Below, piece by piece: positions 34,743 through 42,330 of a DNA stretch of 64,000 nucleotides. Each line of letters begins with the position of its first letter. Positions within the stretch are counted from its first letter, which is position 1. This stretch comes from Oscillospiraceae bacterium (GTDB lineage: Bacteria; Bacillota; Clostridia; Oscillospirales; Ruminococcaceae): NCBI GenBank assembly GCA_021201235.1, contig JAJQFI010000024.1, positions 186,001-250,000 of the forward strand, in the 5' to 3' direction. The position numbers and the translations under genes were made by a program. Under the pieces are notes generated by a model that had not been told where the DNA came from, did not search any database, and was given only the letters and a program-made list of their open reading frames with translations.

Positions 34743-34976
34743 TCATGCTGATTTCGCACAACCGATGCAGAGATAAGTAAAAAGATGAGCCTTCGGAATA
34801 CGATAGGCTCTGCCAACCTTGAGGCAACAGATTTTGCCTTCACGCAAAATGCGATAGCCTGTTTTAGTGCTGATGCCGAGTATTTCATACATCTGCTCAA
34901 TACTCATAACGTCGGGATAATCCTTAAGCATGAGCCTGTATGCTTCTCTCTGAGATATTTTTGAAGCGGTATTCAT
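34743..34976 (-). CDS. xis: Excisionase-like helix-turn-helix protein
   Basis: The 77-residue protein has the MerR/excisionase-type winged helix: VMSIEQMYEILGISTKTGYRILREGKI followed by KVGRAYRIPKAHLFTYL. It starts MNTASKISQREA at ATG 34976, eight bases after AAGGAGG. Located 130 bp upstream of int, it is the likely directionality factor for excision. Confidence 0.8.
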   Translation of the reverse strand: MNTASKISQREAYRLMLKDYPDVMSIEQMYEILGISTKTGYRILREGKICCLKVGRAYRIPKAHLFTYLCIGCAKSA

Positions 34977-34989
34977 TCGTCTCACCTCC

Positions 34990-35324
34990 TTAAAAATTTT
35001 CGCTTATCAGCATAATGATAGGCAGCGACATCAAGCCACTGCCCATAGTTTATACTGATAACCCTTTTGAGAATATTACAGTGTTTTGTTTTCAACATAT
35101 TTGCAGCTCGCACCCCTGCTGAAATGAGCATCAATAGCTCAGGGAATACTACGGACTACCGACGGTTTATCGGTATCATGGGACTCTCACCCCTCAGAGG
35201 ATCTCTCCGAGCCGCCCCGGAAATCCAGGACGGAAGTATCATTGTACCAGCTTTTCCATCATCGCAAACAGACGCACCACACGGCTGTTCTGTCTCTCTG
35301 TTGATCGCTCGTTCATGTTGGAGG
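34990..35324. other. Non-coding stretch with several short inverted repeats
   Basis: No supported gene is seen. Short pairings are present (for example TCGGAGAGATCCTCTGA and GGGGTGAGAGTCCC on the minus strand) in a locally GC-rich segment at 35,150-35,240. It may be a structured RNA or an eroded gene; nothing was identified. Confidence 0.3.
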
Positions 35325-35471
35325 TCATGGCGGCAGAAGACAAGTCGCTTGAATTAGCTTCATGACATCACGAGCTACCTCCGTCACCTCGCCGGTGAGC
35401 TTAACTCTCACCATGCACTTTCCGTCCTCCGTAGTCCAAAGGTCGTAGTCAAATTCGATTGGAGTTTTCAT
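35325..35471 (-). pseudogene. N-terminal remnant of an element-encoded sigma-like protein
   Basis: The 48-codon frame starts MKTPIEFDYDLWTTEDGK and continues VRVKLTGEVTEVARDVMKL. From memory, this start is typical of sigma-70-like small regulators found in clostridial conjugative elements, which are about 150 residues long. After MKL the reading becomes unrelated and stops. AAAGGA lies six bases ahead of the ATG within a hairpin. The rest of the gene appears deleted. Confidence 0.5.
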
Positions 35472-35480
35472 TTTGTTTCC

Positions 35481-35506
35481 TTTCCGCTGGAATGGAACAG
35501 CGGAAA
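35481..35506 (-). promoter_or_regulatory. Hairpin that encloses the remnant gene's ribosome site
   Basis: TTTCCGCTG and CAGCGGAAA form a perfect 9-bp stem with an 8-base loop immediately upstream of the sigma-like start. The GGAAAGGA ribosome site lies at its edge, so the structure could gate translation. Confidence 0.45.
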
Positions 35507-35515
35507 GGTGAACAT

Positions 35516-35598
35516 AAAAAGAGCCGCACGACGGAGAGCTTTAATCCCAAACCGATAAAACAGATGCTTCTGTAACAGAAACTCTGTTCATGCGGCTC
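35516..35598 (-). ncRNA. Candidate small structured RNA ending in a terminator
   Basis: On the minus strand GAGCCGCA (from 35598) pairs with TGCGGCTC (to 35521), followed by TTTTTATG. The roughly 60-base interior contains a further AACAGAG/CTGTT pairing. It could be a terminator with a large structured loop, or a leader upstream of the sigma-like gene. No family was recognised. Confidence 0.35.
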
Positions 35599-35665
35599 AG
35601 GAAGACTCACCGTTCAGCGGCTCCATAGCACAGCTATAAATATTTATATTTTGTTATCTCCACAT

Positions 35666-35914
35666 TCAGCTCTTATAGCTGGTAGGGAGTTGTAACCGTC
35701 TCATGTTGAGAACGTCAAACACCGTCTCACGTCCACATGCCTTGCACTTGGCTTGGACATGACCCCGTGTGTCCTCAAATACTGCGATTGAATTGTGATG
35801 GCAATACGGGCATTTCACCATCCGCTTTTTCTGCGATGCAATAGCATTGCAAGCCCGTTGGATTTTCATCTGCATCTCAGCAGATGGTTCAGTTATACGA
35901 ATATCTCTCCTCAT
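35666..35914 (-). CDS. Small zinc-ribbon protein
   Basis: The 82-residue protein carries VKCPYCHHNSIAV and AKCKACGRETV, a C-x2-C ... C-x2-C zinc ribbon, after a helical N terminus. Its ATG overlaps the stop of the metallopeptidase gene (ATGA). Such small ribbons accompany regulators in mobile elements; no specific role is known. Confidence 0.6.
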   Translation of the reverse strand: MRRDIRITEPSAEMQMKIQRACNAIASQKKRMVKCPYCHHNSIAVFEDTRGHVQAKCKACGRETVFDVLNMRRLQLPTSYKS

Positions 35915-36642
35915 GCAATCGCCTCTATAGGGTCGTAAAACTCTGAGCGTGGGCGGTCATCAAGATAGCCGAGATGTCTCAGTCGGATGATGACAGCAGT
36001 TCTTGAAACACCGAATGTATCACAAAGCTGGTCAAGAGTTATCTGGTCACGACAGCAGAACTTTTCTTCAAAGCTCGTTAGGTTCTTGCCGTTTGAATAA
36101 AAAAGCATTGCAAGCTCAATTTCTCTTTGTGGCATAAGAATCGCTGCGCCTAATACGTTTGCTTGCCATTCATTCCAGTCTTCACGGGTTTTGAGATCCC
36201 GTGGAGAGTAAGATTTGCGAGTAGCATATTGCTTCCGACAGGCAACCTTATTTTCCTCAGACTCAAGCTGATAGAGAATCTGATGGGCGCATTCATGTGC
36301 AAGGGTAAATCTCCGCTTTCCGCAAAGCTTTTCAACCTGTCCGGGACGCATGAAGCTCTCGTCTAAAAGAACCTGATTCTGCTTGAGCGGAATTGACCAT
36401 CTTCCTTCCTTGGTGTCGATCTCATACCACGTGTTGACATATGCAGTTAGACCACAGATGCTGCCATCAGGAGAAAGTTTTGCGAATGACACATCAAGTC
36501 CGAGGTAGTCAGTTGCAAGCCTCTCAATCGGGGTACACCATGGACGACGGACACCCTTGCCGGGTTTGTAGTCGAAGACTCTGTTGAAGTCCTTCATGAC
36601 GGCGACCGCAATTTCTTCGAGATTACCGTAGGATAAAATCAT
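35911..36642 (-). CDS. ImmA/IrrE-type zinc metallopeptidase (first)
   Basis: The 243-residue protein starts at ATG 36642, seven bases after AAGGAGG. The zinc protease motif is FTLAHECAHQILYQLE (HEXXH). A C-terminal helix-turn-helix-like segment (ITLDQLCDTFGVSRTAVIIRLRHLGYL) suggests its own DNA or repressor contact. ImmA/IrrE peptidases cleave repressors to switch mobile elements on. It is in a three-gene run with the preceding small protein and the zinc ribbon, divergent from the Xre repressor. Confidence 0.8.
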   Translation of the reverse strand: MILSYGNLEEIAVAVMKDFNRVFDYKPGKGVRRPWCTPIERLATDYLGLDVSFAKLSPDGSICGLTAYVNTWYEIDTKEGRWSIPLKQNQVLLDESFMRPGQVEKLCGKRRFTLAHECAHQILYQLESEENKVACRKQYATRKSYSPRDLKTREDWNEWQANVLGAAILMPQREIELAMLFYSNGKNLTSFEEKFCCRDQITLDQLCDTFGVSRTAVIIRLRHLGYLDDRPRSEFYDPIEAIA

Positions 36643-36899
36643 TAGCATCCCTCCTTTGCTTCTACAAACCATCTGTTACCTTCTTGAAACAGAAACGACT
36701 CCTGTCCTTTAATCAGAACAGTATACCGTAATCCTCCACCACTGACTGCCATCGAAGTGGCACGGCACTTGTAGAGTACTTTCTCGATGTGATAGACAAG
36801 CCCGTTTTTCCAAATGACGAAGCACGGCATGATGTTGCCCTGCTCATCGATATTGACGTTTACTGAAACATAAGCTTTTTTACGCTGAACGTTATTCAT
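36642..36899 (-). CDS. Uncharacterised small element protein
   Basis: The 85-residue product starts MNNVQRKKAYVSVNVNID at ATG 36899 with GGAG seven bases ahead. It looks like a compact beta-rich domain (IWKNGLVYHIEKVLYKCRA, RYTVLIKGQESFLF). The stop overlaps the metallopeptidase start by one base. It is the first gene of the run controlled by the palindrome array. No family recognised. Confidence 0.6.
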   Translation of the reverse strand: MNNVQRKKAYVSVNVNIDEQGNIMPCFVIWKNGLVYHIEKVLYKCRATSMAVSGGGLRYTVLIKGQESFLFQEGNRWFVEAKEGC

Positions 36900-36955
36900 G
36901 AGCGTTCTCCAATCTTTAAGATTTACCGGCACGAACAAAAATTTTCATTTTGCTA

Positions 36956-37044
36956 TTGACACACGTCTTGTTCGTGTGGTATTATATTCACGAACAGCCT
37001 GTTCGTGTAAATGAAGTATAGCACGAACATAATATTCGTGTCAA
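36956..37044. promoter_or_regulatory. Divergent promoters with Xre operator array
   Basis: The plus-strand promoter is TTGACA, 18 bases, TATTAT (36956-36985). The minus-strand one is TTGACA, 18 bases, TATACT (37044-37015). CACGAACAG-C-CTGTTCGTG (36989-37007) is a perfect 19-bp palindrome and 37022-37040 is a near-perfect copy. Further half sites (TTGTTCGTG, CTGTTCGTG, CACGAACA) lie near 36969, 37064 and 36930. The adjacent Xre protein is the likely ligand. Confidence 0.75.
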
Positions 37045-37100
37045 GTGTTTTTGCGAAATTTCTGTTCGTGTTCACAAAAATAATTTGAAAGAGGTGCCTT

Positions 37101-37523
37101 ATGGGATTTAAGGAACGATTAAAAGAAAAGCGACTTGAAGCCGGTTTGACACAGGTGCAACTTGCGGAAATGGTTTCTGTAACTGCGAGAACAATTCAGA
37201 ATTATGAGCTAGGAGCGAGGAAGCCCACTAAGCTTGAGATTGTAGAAAAAATAGCTGCTGCTCTGAATACAACAACAGATTACTTGCTCAGCAGTTCCGA
37301 GATGTATGTACTCGAAGCTCAGGAGCAAGGCGGTACGAAAGCAGCCAAAGATATTGATGCCCTTGTGAGTGAAGTAACTGGTCTCTTTGCTGGTGGCGAA
37401 TTGAGCGAAGACGCTCTTGAAGGTGCGATGAAAGCACTGAATGATGCTTACTGGATTGCAAAGGAAAAGAATAAAAAGTACACGCCCAAGAAGTACAGGG
37501 AGAGTGGAGAAAAGACAGAATGA
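37101..37523 (+). CDS. Xre-family transcriptional repressor
   Basis: The 140-residue protein has an N-terminal Cro/CI helix-turn-helix (RLEAGLTQVQLAEMVSVTARTIQNYELGARKPT). A C-terminal acidic helical part may be the cleavage or dimerization region. AGAGGTG lies just ahead of ATG 37101. It is followed by an ImmA-type peptidase gene, the classic repressor/antirepressor pair of integrative elements. It probably binds the CACGAACAG palindromes upstream and controls both directions. Confidence 0.85.
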   Translation: MGFKERLKEKRLEAGLTQVQLAEMVSVTARTIQNYELGARKPTKLEIVEKIAAALNTTTDYLLSSSEMYVLEAQEQGGTKAAKDIDALVSEVTGLFAGGELSEDALEGAMKALNDAYWIAKEKNKKYTPKKYRESGEKTE

Positions 37524-37571
37524 GATTCTTCTACTACATGGTATTATTTTCTCAGAGACGGAGGTGGAACG

Positions 37572-38081
37572 ATGGACGCTGAATATCTTTCAAAGGTTGC
37601 CGACAACATTGTAAAGCGTTGTGGCACACGAGACCTTTTTCGCATTGCCGAGGAGTTGGGCATAGAGGTTCTTTTTTGCGAAAACTTAAGTCCTCTCAAG
37701 GGAATGTACAGAGTAATCAAACGCAATCGCTTTATTTTCATCAACAGCGATTTGAGTCCTGAGATGCAAAAGATTGTTTGCGCTCATGAAATCGGACATG
37801 ACCAGTTGCATAGGAATCTGGCAAAAGACGGTGCCATCCGTGAGTTTATGCTGTACTATTTGGCAACAAAGCCGGAATACGAGGCAAACATCATTGCCGC
37901 CGAGATTCTTCTGGATACGGATACTATTCTGGAATACATCCGTGAATACAAATATACCTCAGTTCAAATTGCACAGGCAATGAATACAGATATTAGCTTG
38001 GTTGCCTTGAAGGTTTCTCATTTGGCAGAGTCAGGCTATGACTTCAGCCGTGTAGAATACCAAAGAGATTTCTTGAAGTAG
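37572..38081 (+). CDS. ImmA/IrrE-type zinc metallopeptidase (second)
   Basis: The 169-residue protein has the motif KIVCAHEIGHDQLHR (HEIGH) and the family start RCGTRDLFRIAEELGIEVLF. It would inactivate the Xre repressor encoded 48 bp upstream, as ImmA does for ImmR in ICEBs1 (known system; extension here is inference). CGGAGGTGG precedes the ATG. Confidence 0.85.
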   Translation: MDAEYLSKVADNIVKRCGTRDLFRIAEELGIEVLFCENLSPLKGMYRVIKRNRFIFINSDLSPEMQKIVCAHEIGHDQLHRNLAKDGAIREFMLYYLATKPEYEANIIAAEILLDTDTILEYIREYKYTSVQIAQAMNTDISLVALKVSHLAESGYDFSRVEYQRDFLK

Positions 38082-38133
38082 TGAGGAGCTATCACGCAAA
38101 GAACCGCAACTCGCAGATTGGAGGACATAAGGC

Positions 38134-38709
38134 GTGAGGAATATTGAACACCGCTGTTCCTATGTGAACATGAAGAATCCGCTTTACATCAGCTATCACG
38201 ATACAGAGTGGGGCGTGCCGGAGCATTCCGACCGGAAGCTCTATGAATTTCTTGTTCTTGAGTTCTTCCAAGCCGGTCTGTCGTGGGAGTGTATCCTTAA
38301 CAAGCGGGAGAATTTCCGCATTGCCTTTGATGGCTTTGACATCGACAAAATCTGTACTTATGATGAGACAAAGTGTACAGAGCTGATGAGCAACCCCGGC
38401 ATCATACGCAACCGACGGAAGATTATGGCGGCAATCAACAACAGCAAAATCTTTAAAGAAATTCAGCGGGAATTCGGCTCCTTCGATGCGTATATCTGGA
38501 GCTTCACCGATGGCGAAACCATTGTGGAGGATTACCACCTCCGCACCGTTTCTCCGCTCTCCGACATTATCTCGAAAGATTTAAAAAAGCGTGGTATGAC
38601 CTTCGTCGGCTCCACCACCATTTATTCTTACCTGCAAGCCATCGGAATTTTGAATGCGCACGGTTTGGAATGTGATTTGTGTCCCGGCAAATTGGAGGTT
38701 AAGCAATGA
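38134..38709 (+). CDS. tag: DNA-3-methyladenine glycosylase I
   Basis: The 191-residue enzyme removes 3-methyladenine from alkylated DNA. The Tag signature RCSYVNMKNPLYISYHDTEWGVP is at the N terminus (shown as landmarks: C8, Y23-H24, W27), and the C-terminal CDLCPG with the earlier Cys and His completes the zinc-binding set. FQAGLSWECILNKRENFR is the core. The GTG start at 38134 has GGAGG nine bases ahead. It overlaps the YolD-like gene by 4 bp (ATGA), so the two form a cargo unit. Confidence 0.93.
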   Translation: MRNIEHRCSYVNMKNPLYISYHDTEWGVPEHSDRKLYEFLVLEFFQAGLSWECILNKRENFRIAFDGFDIDKICTYDETKCTELMSNPGIIRNRRKIMAAINNSKIFKEIQREFGSFDAYIWSFTDGETIVEDYHLRTVSPLSDIISKDLKKRGMTFVGSTTIYSYLQAIGILNAHGLECDLCPGKLEVKQ

Positions 38710-39146
38710 GATATGATTACAGCGACATCATCAACCTTCCTCATCACATCTCCAAGACCCATCCTCAGATGTCCATGCAGGACAGAGCCGCTCAGTTTTC
38801 TCCGTTCGCCGCTCTCACCGGCTACGATGATGCTATCGACGAGACCGCCCGTCTGACCGGCAGGAGGATTGAACTCAGCGAGGAAGCGAAAGAAATCCTC
38901 GACAGGAAGCTACAATATCTTCGGGACTCGATCTCCGACCAGCCGGAAATTTCGGTCACATATTTTGTGCCGGATGAGAAGAAGGACGGCGGAGAATACG
39001 TTACTGTGAAAGGGAATCTGAAGCGGATTGATGAGTATGAGAGAGTAATTATTATGACGGATGGGAAGAAAATTCTAATGGAGGAGATTATGGATATTGA
39101 AAGCGAATTGTTTACGGGGGATTTCTACGAGGGATACGATTTTTGA
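38706..39146 (+). CDS. YolD-like family protein
   Basis: The 146-residue protein matches YolD-like proteins: DIINLPHHISKTHPQMS, DRAAQFSPFAALTGYDDAI, and a C-terminal beta domain (YVTVKGNLKRIDEYERVIIMTDGKKI). These usually accompany Y-family DNA polymerases in mobile elements. Here the partner is a methyladenine glycosylase instead. Its biochemical role is unknown. Translation is coupled to tag by overlap. Confidence 0.85.
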   Translation: MRYDYSDIINLPHHISKTHPQMSMQDRAAQFSPFAALTGYDDAIDETARLTGRRIELSEEAKEILDRKLQYLRDSISDQPEISVTYFVPDEKKDGGEYVTVKGNLKRIDEYERVIIMTDGKKILMEEIMDIESELFTGDFYEGYDF

Positions 39147-39188
39147 GAATAGTAAGCACAGCCGGTGTTGCCACACTCGGCGATTTTC

Positions 39189-39242
39189 GATTAAGGAAAC
39201 CCTGCCCTTAATCTTTAATTTTGCTTGTTGGGATAGTCCCAA
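39189..39242. other. Candidate transfer origin (oriT) of the first mobilization module
   Basis: Just upstream of mobC lie GATTAAGG/CCTTAATC (39189-39213, 8-bp arms) and TTGGGA-TAG-TCCCAA (39228-39242). Paired hairpins directly ahead of MobC/relaxase genes are where oriT is normally found. The nick site is not identified. Confidence 0.45.
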
Positions 39243-39270
39243 ACCCTTTTTATTTTTGTGAGAGGATAGG

Positions 39271-39606
39271 ATGCTTATGGTGAACAGGACGAGACCGATT
39301 GTGCTTCGTCTTGCAGTTACAGAAGATGAAAAGAAACTCATCGAGAGCAAGATGCAGCAACTCGGAACGAAAAACTTTGGAGCTTATGCACGGAAAATGT
39401 TGATTGACGGCTATATCATAAAAGTAGATTATACCGAGCAGAAAAAGCTTGCAGCGGCGGTCAGCAATGTTGCTTCAAACATCAATCAGGTTTGCAAGCG
39501 CATCAACTCGACTGGGCATTTTTACGAAGACGACGTTACAGAATTGAAAGAGAGACAAAAGGAAATATGGCAGTTACTAAAATCAAGCCAATCCAAGGAA
39601 CTGTAG
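39271..39606 (+). CDS. MobC-like relaxosome accessory protein (first)
   Basis: The 111-residue protein has an N-terminal ribbon-helix-helix (RPIVLRLAVTEDEKKLIESKMQQLGTKNFGAYARKML). The MobC core AAAVSNVASNINQVCKRINSTGHFYEDDVTEL follows. MobC proteins bind oriT and help the relaxase melt and nick it. GAGG lies ahead of ATG 39271. It overlaps the relaxase start by 40 bp. Confidence 0.85.
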   Translation: MLMVNRTRPIVLRLAVTEDEKKLIESKMQQLGTKNFGAYARKMLIDGYIIKVDYTEQKKLAAAVSNVASNINQVCKRINSTGHFYEDDVTELKERQKEIWQLLKSSQSKEL

Positions 39607-40930
39607 ACAAGGCGATTGCATACATAACCCTGAGAAAACTGATGATACGGTTCTTGTATCATCGTTCGGCTGTGCAGCTGCGGATAGTGCTGCCAATGAA
39701 TTTGAATGGACAAGAAATCTTGCCGAGCAACGTGGAGCAATACCTCCAAAAGTAATTGCGAGGCATCTAATTCAGTCATTCGATGTGGGAGAGGTTTCGC
39801 CGGAGGTTGCACATGAAATCGGCAAGCAATTTGCAGACGAGTTGCTGAAAGGAAAGCATGAATATGTAATCGCCACTCACATAGACAAGGGTCATTACCA
39901 CAATCATATTATCTTCAATGCCGTCAACTTTGTAGATTACCATTACTACAGAAGCAACAAGCGAACATACCAAGAGTTGAGGCAACTTAGTGATGATATT
40001 TGCAAGGAGCATGGGCTGTCTGTTATTCCTTCGTCACAAAGTAAAGGCATGGAATACAAGGAATATTCTGAAGCAAAGAAAGGCACGAGCTGGAAGCAAA
40101 AGCTCAAGCAAACGATTGACCGACTGGTCATCACTGCGAAAGATTACGATGAGTTTTTGAAGCTCATGCAGGAAGCCGGGTATGAAGCTAAGCCCGGCAA
40201 ATACATTTCATTCCGAGCCGAGGGGCAAGAGCGTTTTACCCGTGCAAAAACCATCGGCGAGAATTACACCGAGGAGCGCATCAAGGAACGCATTCAAGGA
40301 CGTAATCCCAAAAAGCAAAGACAGCTCACGGAACGAAAAGGCATCTCTCTTATTATCGACATTGAGAACAGCATCAAGGCTCAGGAAAGCAAGGGTTATG
40401 AACACTGGGCGAAGATAAATAATCTCAAGGAAGCTGCCAAAACTCTCAACTATCTCACTGAGAATAATCTTCTTCAGTATTCAGATCTTGAAGCTAAAGC
40501 GAATGACATCCATGGTTCTTATGACCGCACCGGCGAGGAGCTGAAAAGAGTTGAAGCGAGGCTCCGTGAAGTTCAACCACTCATCAAGAATATCGGAAAT
40601 TACAGGCAGCTCAAGCCAATCTATGATGACTACCAGAAGTCAAAAAATAAGCCCGACTTCCGGGCAAAGCATGAAGCCGAGCTTGTCATTTTTGAAACAG
40701 CAAAAAGTTCGCTCCTCGCCACTCAAGGGAGCGAAAAGCTTCCAAGCCTGAAAGCTCTCCACGCCGAGAAGAAGCAGCTTCTTGAAGAACAGCAGAGGCT
40801 CTACGATGAAAGAGCCAAGCTTAAAAAGCAGGTCAAGGAGATTGATACTATCAAGGCAAATGTTGATAGCTATCTGAGTCCAAATGCTTCTCAGGTGAGG
40901 GAGAGCAAGAGGAGTAGCGAGTTGGAATAA
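39567..40930 (+). pseudogene. Relaxase/mobilization nuclease, frameshifted near the N terminus
   Basis: The gene starts MAVTKIKPIQGTVDKAIAYIT at ATG 39567. After about 20 codons (39,627-39,631) the frame is lost; one base or four are missing where ITNPEKT is expected. The other frame continues NPEKTDDTVLVSSFGCA through GEVSPEVAHEIGKQFADELL, HEYVIATHIDKGHYHNHIIFNAVN with the HUH-type metal histidines, and a long coiled-coil C terminus. The full length of about 455 codons fits MOBP-type relaxases. As it stands the product would lack the nucleophile-side N terminus. Confidence 0.8.
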
Positions 40931-40940
40931 TATTGCGATG

Positions 40941-40976
40941 AAAAGCACTGATCACATCTTTGGGTCAGTGCTTTTT
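40941..40976 (+). terminator. Terminator after the relaxase gene
   Basis: AAAAGCACTGA and TCAGTGCTTTTT pair over 11 bp with a 13-base loop. Confidence 0.85.
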
Positions 40977-41079
40977 CAAAATATCAAAGGCTTGATTTGT
41001 TATGAGCATTGTTGTATAACAATAGGGAATAGACTTGTATGAATTCATTTACGGTAAAAACATAGTTGATAATGATTCA

Positions 41080-41113
41080 AAAAGCGACCTCATAAAAACG
41101 AAGTCGCTTTTCG
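41080..41113. terminator. Terminator at the end of the glycan locus
   Basis: AAAGCGACCTC and GAAGTCGCTTT pair with one mismatch around a short A-rich loop. On the minus strand TTTTTGAATC follows, so it closes the minus-strand operon. Confidence 0.65.
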
Positions 41114-41160
41114 CGTATTTAACTCATCCAAGTCCTATCTATGCGTTGGAAGTTTAAACT

Positions 41161-41589
41161 TTATCGAATACTATCCGTATCGTTAGCATCCACTCTAAAA
41201 TTCAATCTAATTCTCTTCACCACATCACTCGGATTCCTCATAACGCATATCAGGACATCCTCTGTTGTTATAGCCTTTAAGCCCTTTTCCTCAGCACGCC
41301 TTTCTGCCTGACCAATCATATCTTGCATATAAAGCGAATCATCGAAAGAATTCTTGCTAGTTCGGATATACGCCATCAGTGTCTTTCTGGCTGCCTCGAA
41401 ATCATCTATGTAAGTCCCAAGAAGCCATTCCAAGTGGGAAAGCTCAGCACTCTTGTCGGAATCAGGTGTGTCTCGGATTTTGTCGATGAGGGCAACGATA
41501 AACCTTTCTTCTGTGAACATTCCCAGAGGAGGACTCGCTATTTCGATTGCTCTCTTTTCTATTTCTTTCAGCAAAAAGCTATTGTCCAT
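41161..41589 (-). CDS. Uncharacterised protein with weak Clp-N-like C terminus
   Basis: The 142-residue protein starts MDNSFLLKEIEKRAIE at ATG 41589 behind AGGAGGA. It is entirely helical by eye. The C-terminal TTEDVLICVMRNPSDVVKRI resembles one repeat of the Clp N-terminal domain (T-x-E-D/H-L-L-x-A-L), but a single repeat proves nothing. It lies 20 bp after the chimeric gene and may be the intact neighbour of that gene's foreign 3' half. Confidence 0.5.
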   Translation of the reverse strand: MDNSFLLKEIEKRAIEIASPPLGMFTEERFIVALIDKIRDTPDSDKSAELSHLEWLLGTYIDDFEAARKTLMAYIRTSKNSFDDSLYMQDMIGQAERRAEEKGLKAITTEDVLICVMRNPSDVVKRIRLNFRVDANDTDSIR

Positions 41590-41609
41590 ATTGAGTCCTC
41601 CTGAGTTTA

Positions 41610-42299
41610 TTACAGAGTGACAATGACATAAATAGCATAGACAATGGTAACGACCAGCAGGCATATCGCTAATGCTGTAAGAACCCAGTATGCTATCTGC
41701 AGAATCAGAGCGATGACAATCGCAATCAGACGACGGATTCCCTTGGAACCGGAATGGAGAAGTTCCATGCGATACTCCTTACTTGAGAGCCATCTCTTGA
41801 CCTCATCATTGATGCTTTCAACTCCGCACAATATACTGATAACATTCTCTCCTATGCTATTCTTGATGGGGAGAATGCTCAAGGGTGCCATTCCGAAATT
41901 AAAGAATGCGACAACGTTTGCAGTCTCGCAGAGTGAATGGTTCGTCAAGCCTATAATGCTTGCTATGTAGGCAAGAATCAGATTCATCTCTATGCCTGCA
42001 AGATAGAATTGGATGGCTCCAGCTTTTGTTGTAATCTTACCTGTTTCGTATTCACCGAAACATCCAACGGGAATAATCCGAAATAGTAGCATGCAGTTCG
42101 GAATAACCTTTTCATCTATGTACTGTGTTCGTCCGGATGCACTACCCTTCTTCCCATCAATGTATCCCATTTCGATAACATCAACTCCGGAAGCTTCCTG
42201 CGCCGCCAGTATCTTTTCCATATATACTTGTCCAAAATTAAAATCATTTACACAACCGCCATCACGCAAAGTGACGTCCAGAACCTTTAAGGAATTCAT
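41610..42299 (-). pseudogene. Chimera: aldolase N terminus fused to a membrane protein C terminus
   Basis: The first 65 or so residues (LKVLDVTLRDGGCVNDFNFG, GVDVIEMGYIDGKKGSASG) are the start of a DRE-TIM/HMG-CoA-lyase-type aldolase with the L-R-D-G-G metal motif. Such aldolases accompany cytidylyltransferases in clostridial glycan loci and are far longer. After IDEKVIPN the sequence changes to an unrelated membrane protein (about 160 residues, helices near 100-125, 135-150 and 190-229). Its GIEMNLILAYIASIIGL/FFNFGMAPLSILP part loosely resembles M50 peptidases. The join lies near 42,100. The aldolase must be inactive. Confidence 0.65.
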
Positions 42300-42330
42300 A
42301 ACTTTTCTCCTTTGCCTTTATAATCGTCCT

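Larger units (their letters stand above)
33352..40976. mobile_element. Integrated mobilizable element next to tRNA-Ser (right end not defined)
   Basis: Integrase, excisionase-like protein, element-type regulators, cargo and a MobC/relaxase pair lie in one block beginning at the 3' end of tRNA-Ser. The left junction is probably within the last bases of the tRNA gene. No second copy of the tRNA 3' end was found in the window, so the right end is unknown. It may lie beyond 64,000, enclosing the glycan locus and second module. With its relaxase frameshifted, the module is probably no longer self-mobilizing. Confidence 0.6.

Noticed and set aside
35100-35260. Possible group II intron or riboswitch remnant
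   Set aside because: GGGGTGAGAGTCCC and neighbouring stems look intron-like, but no domain V, reverse transcriptase or aptamer core could be found.
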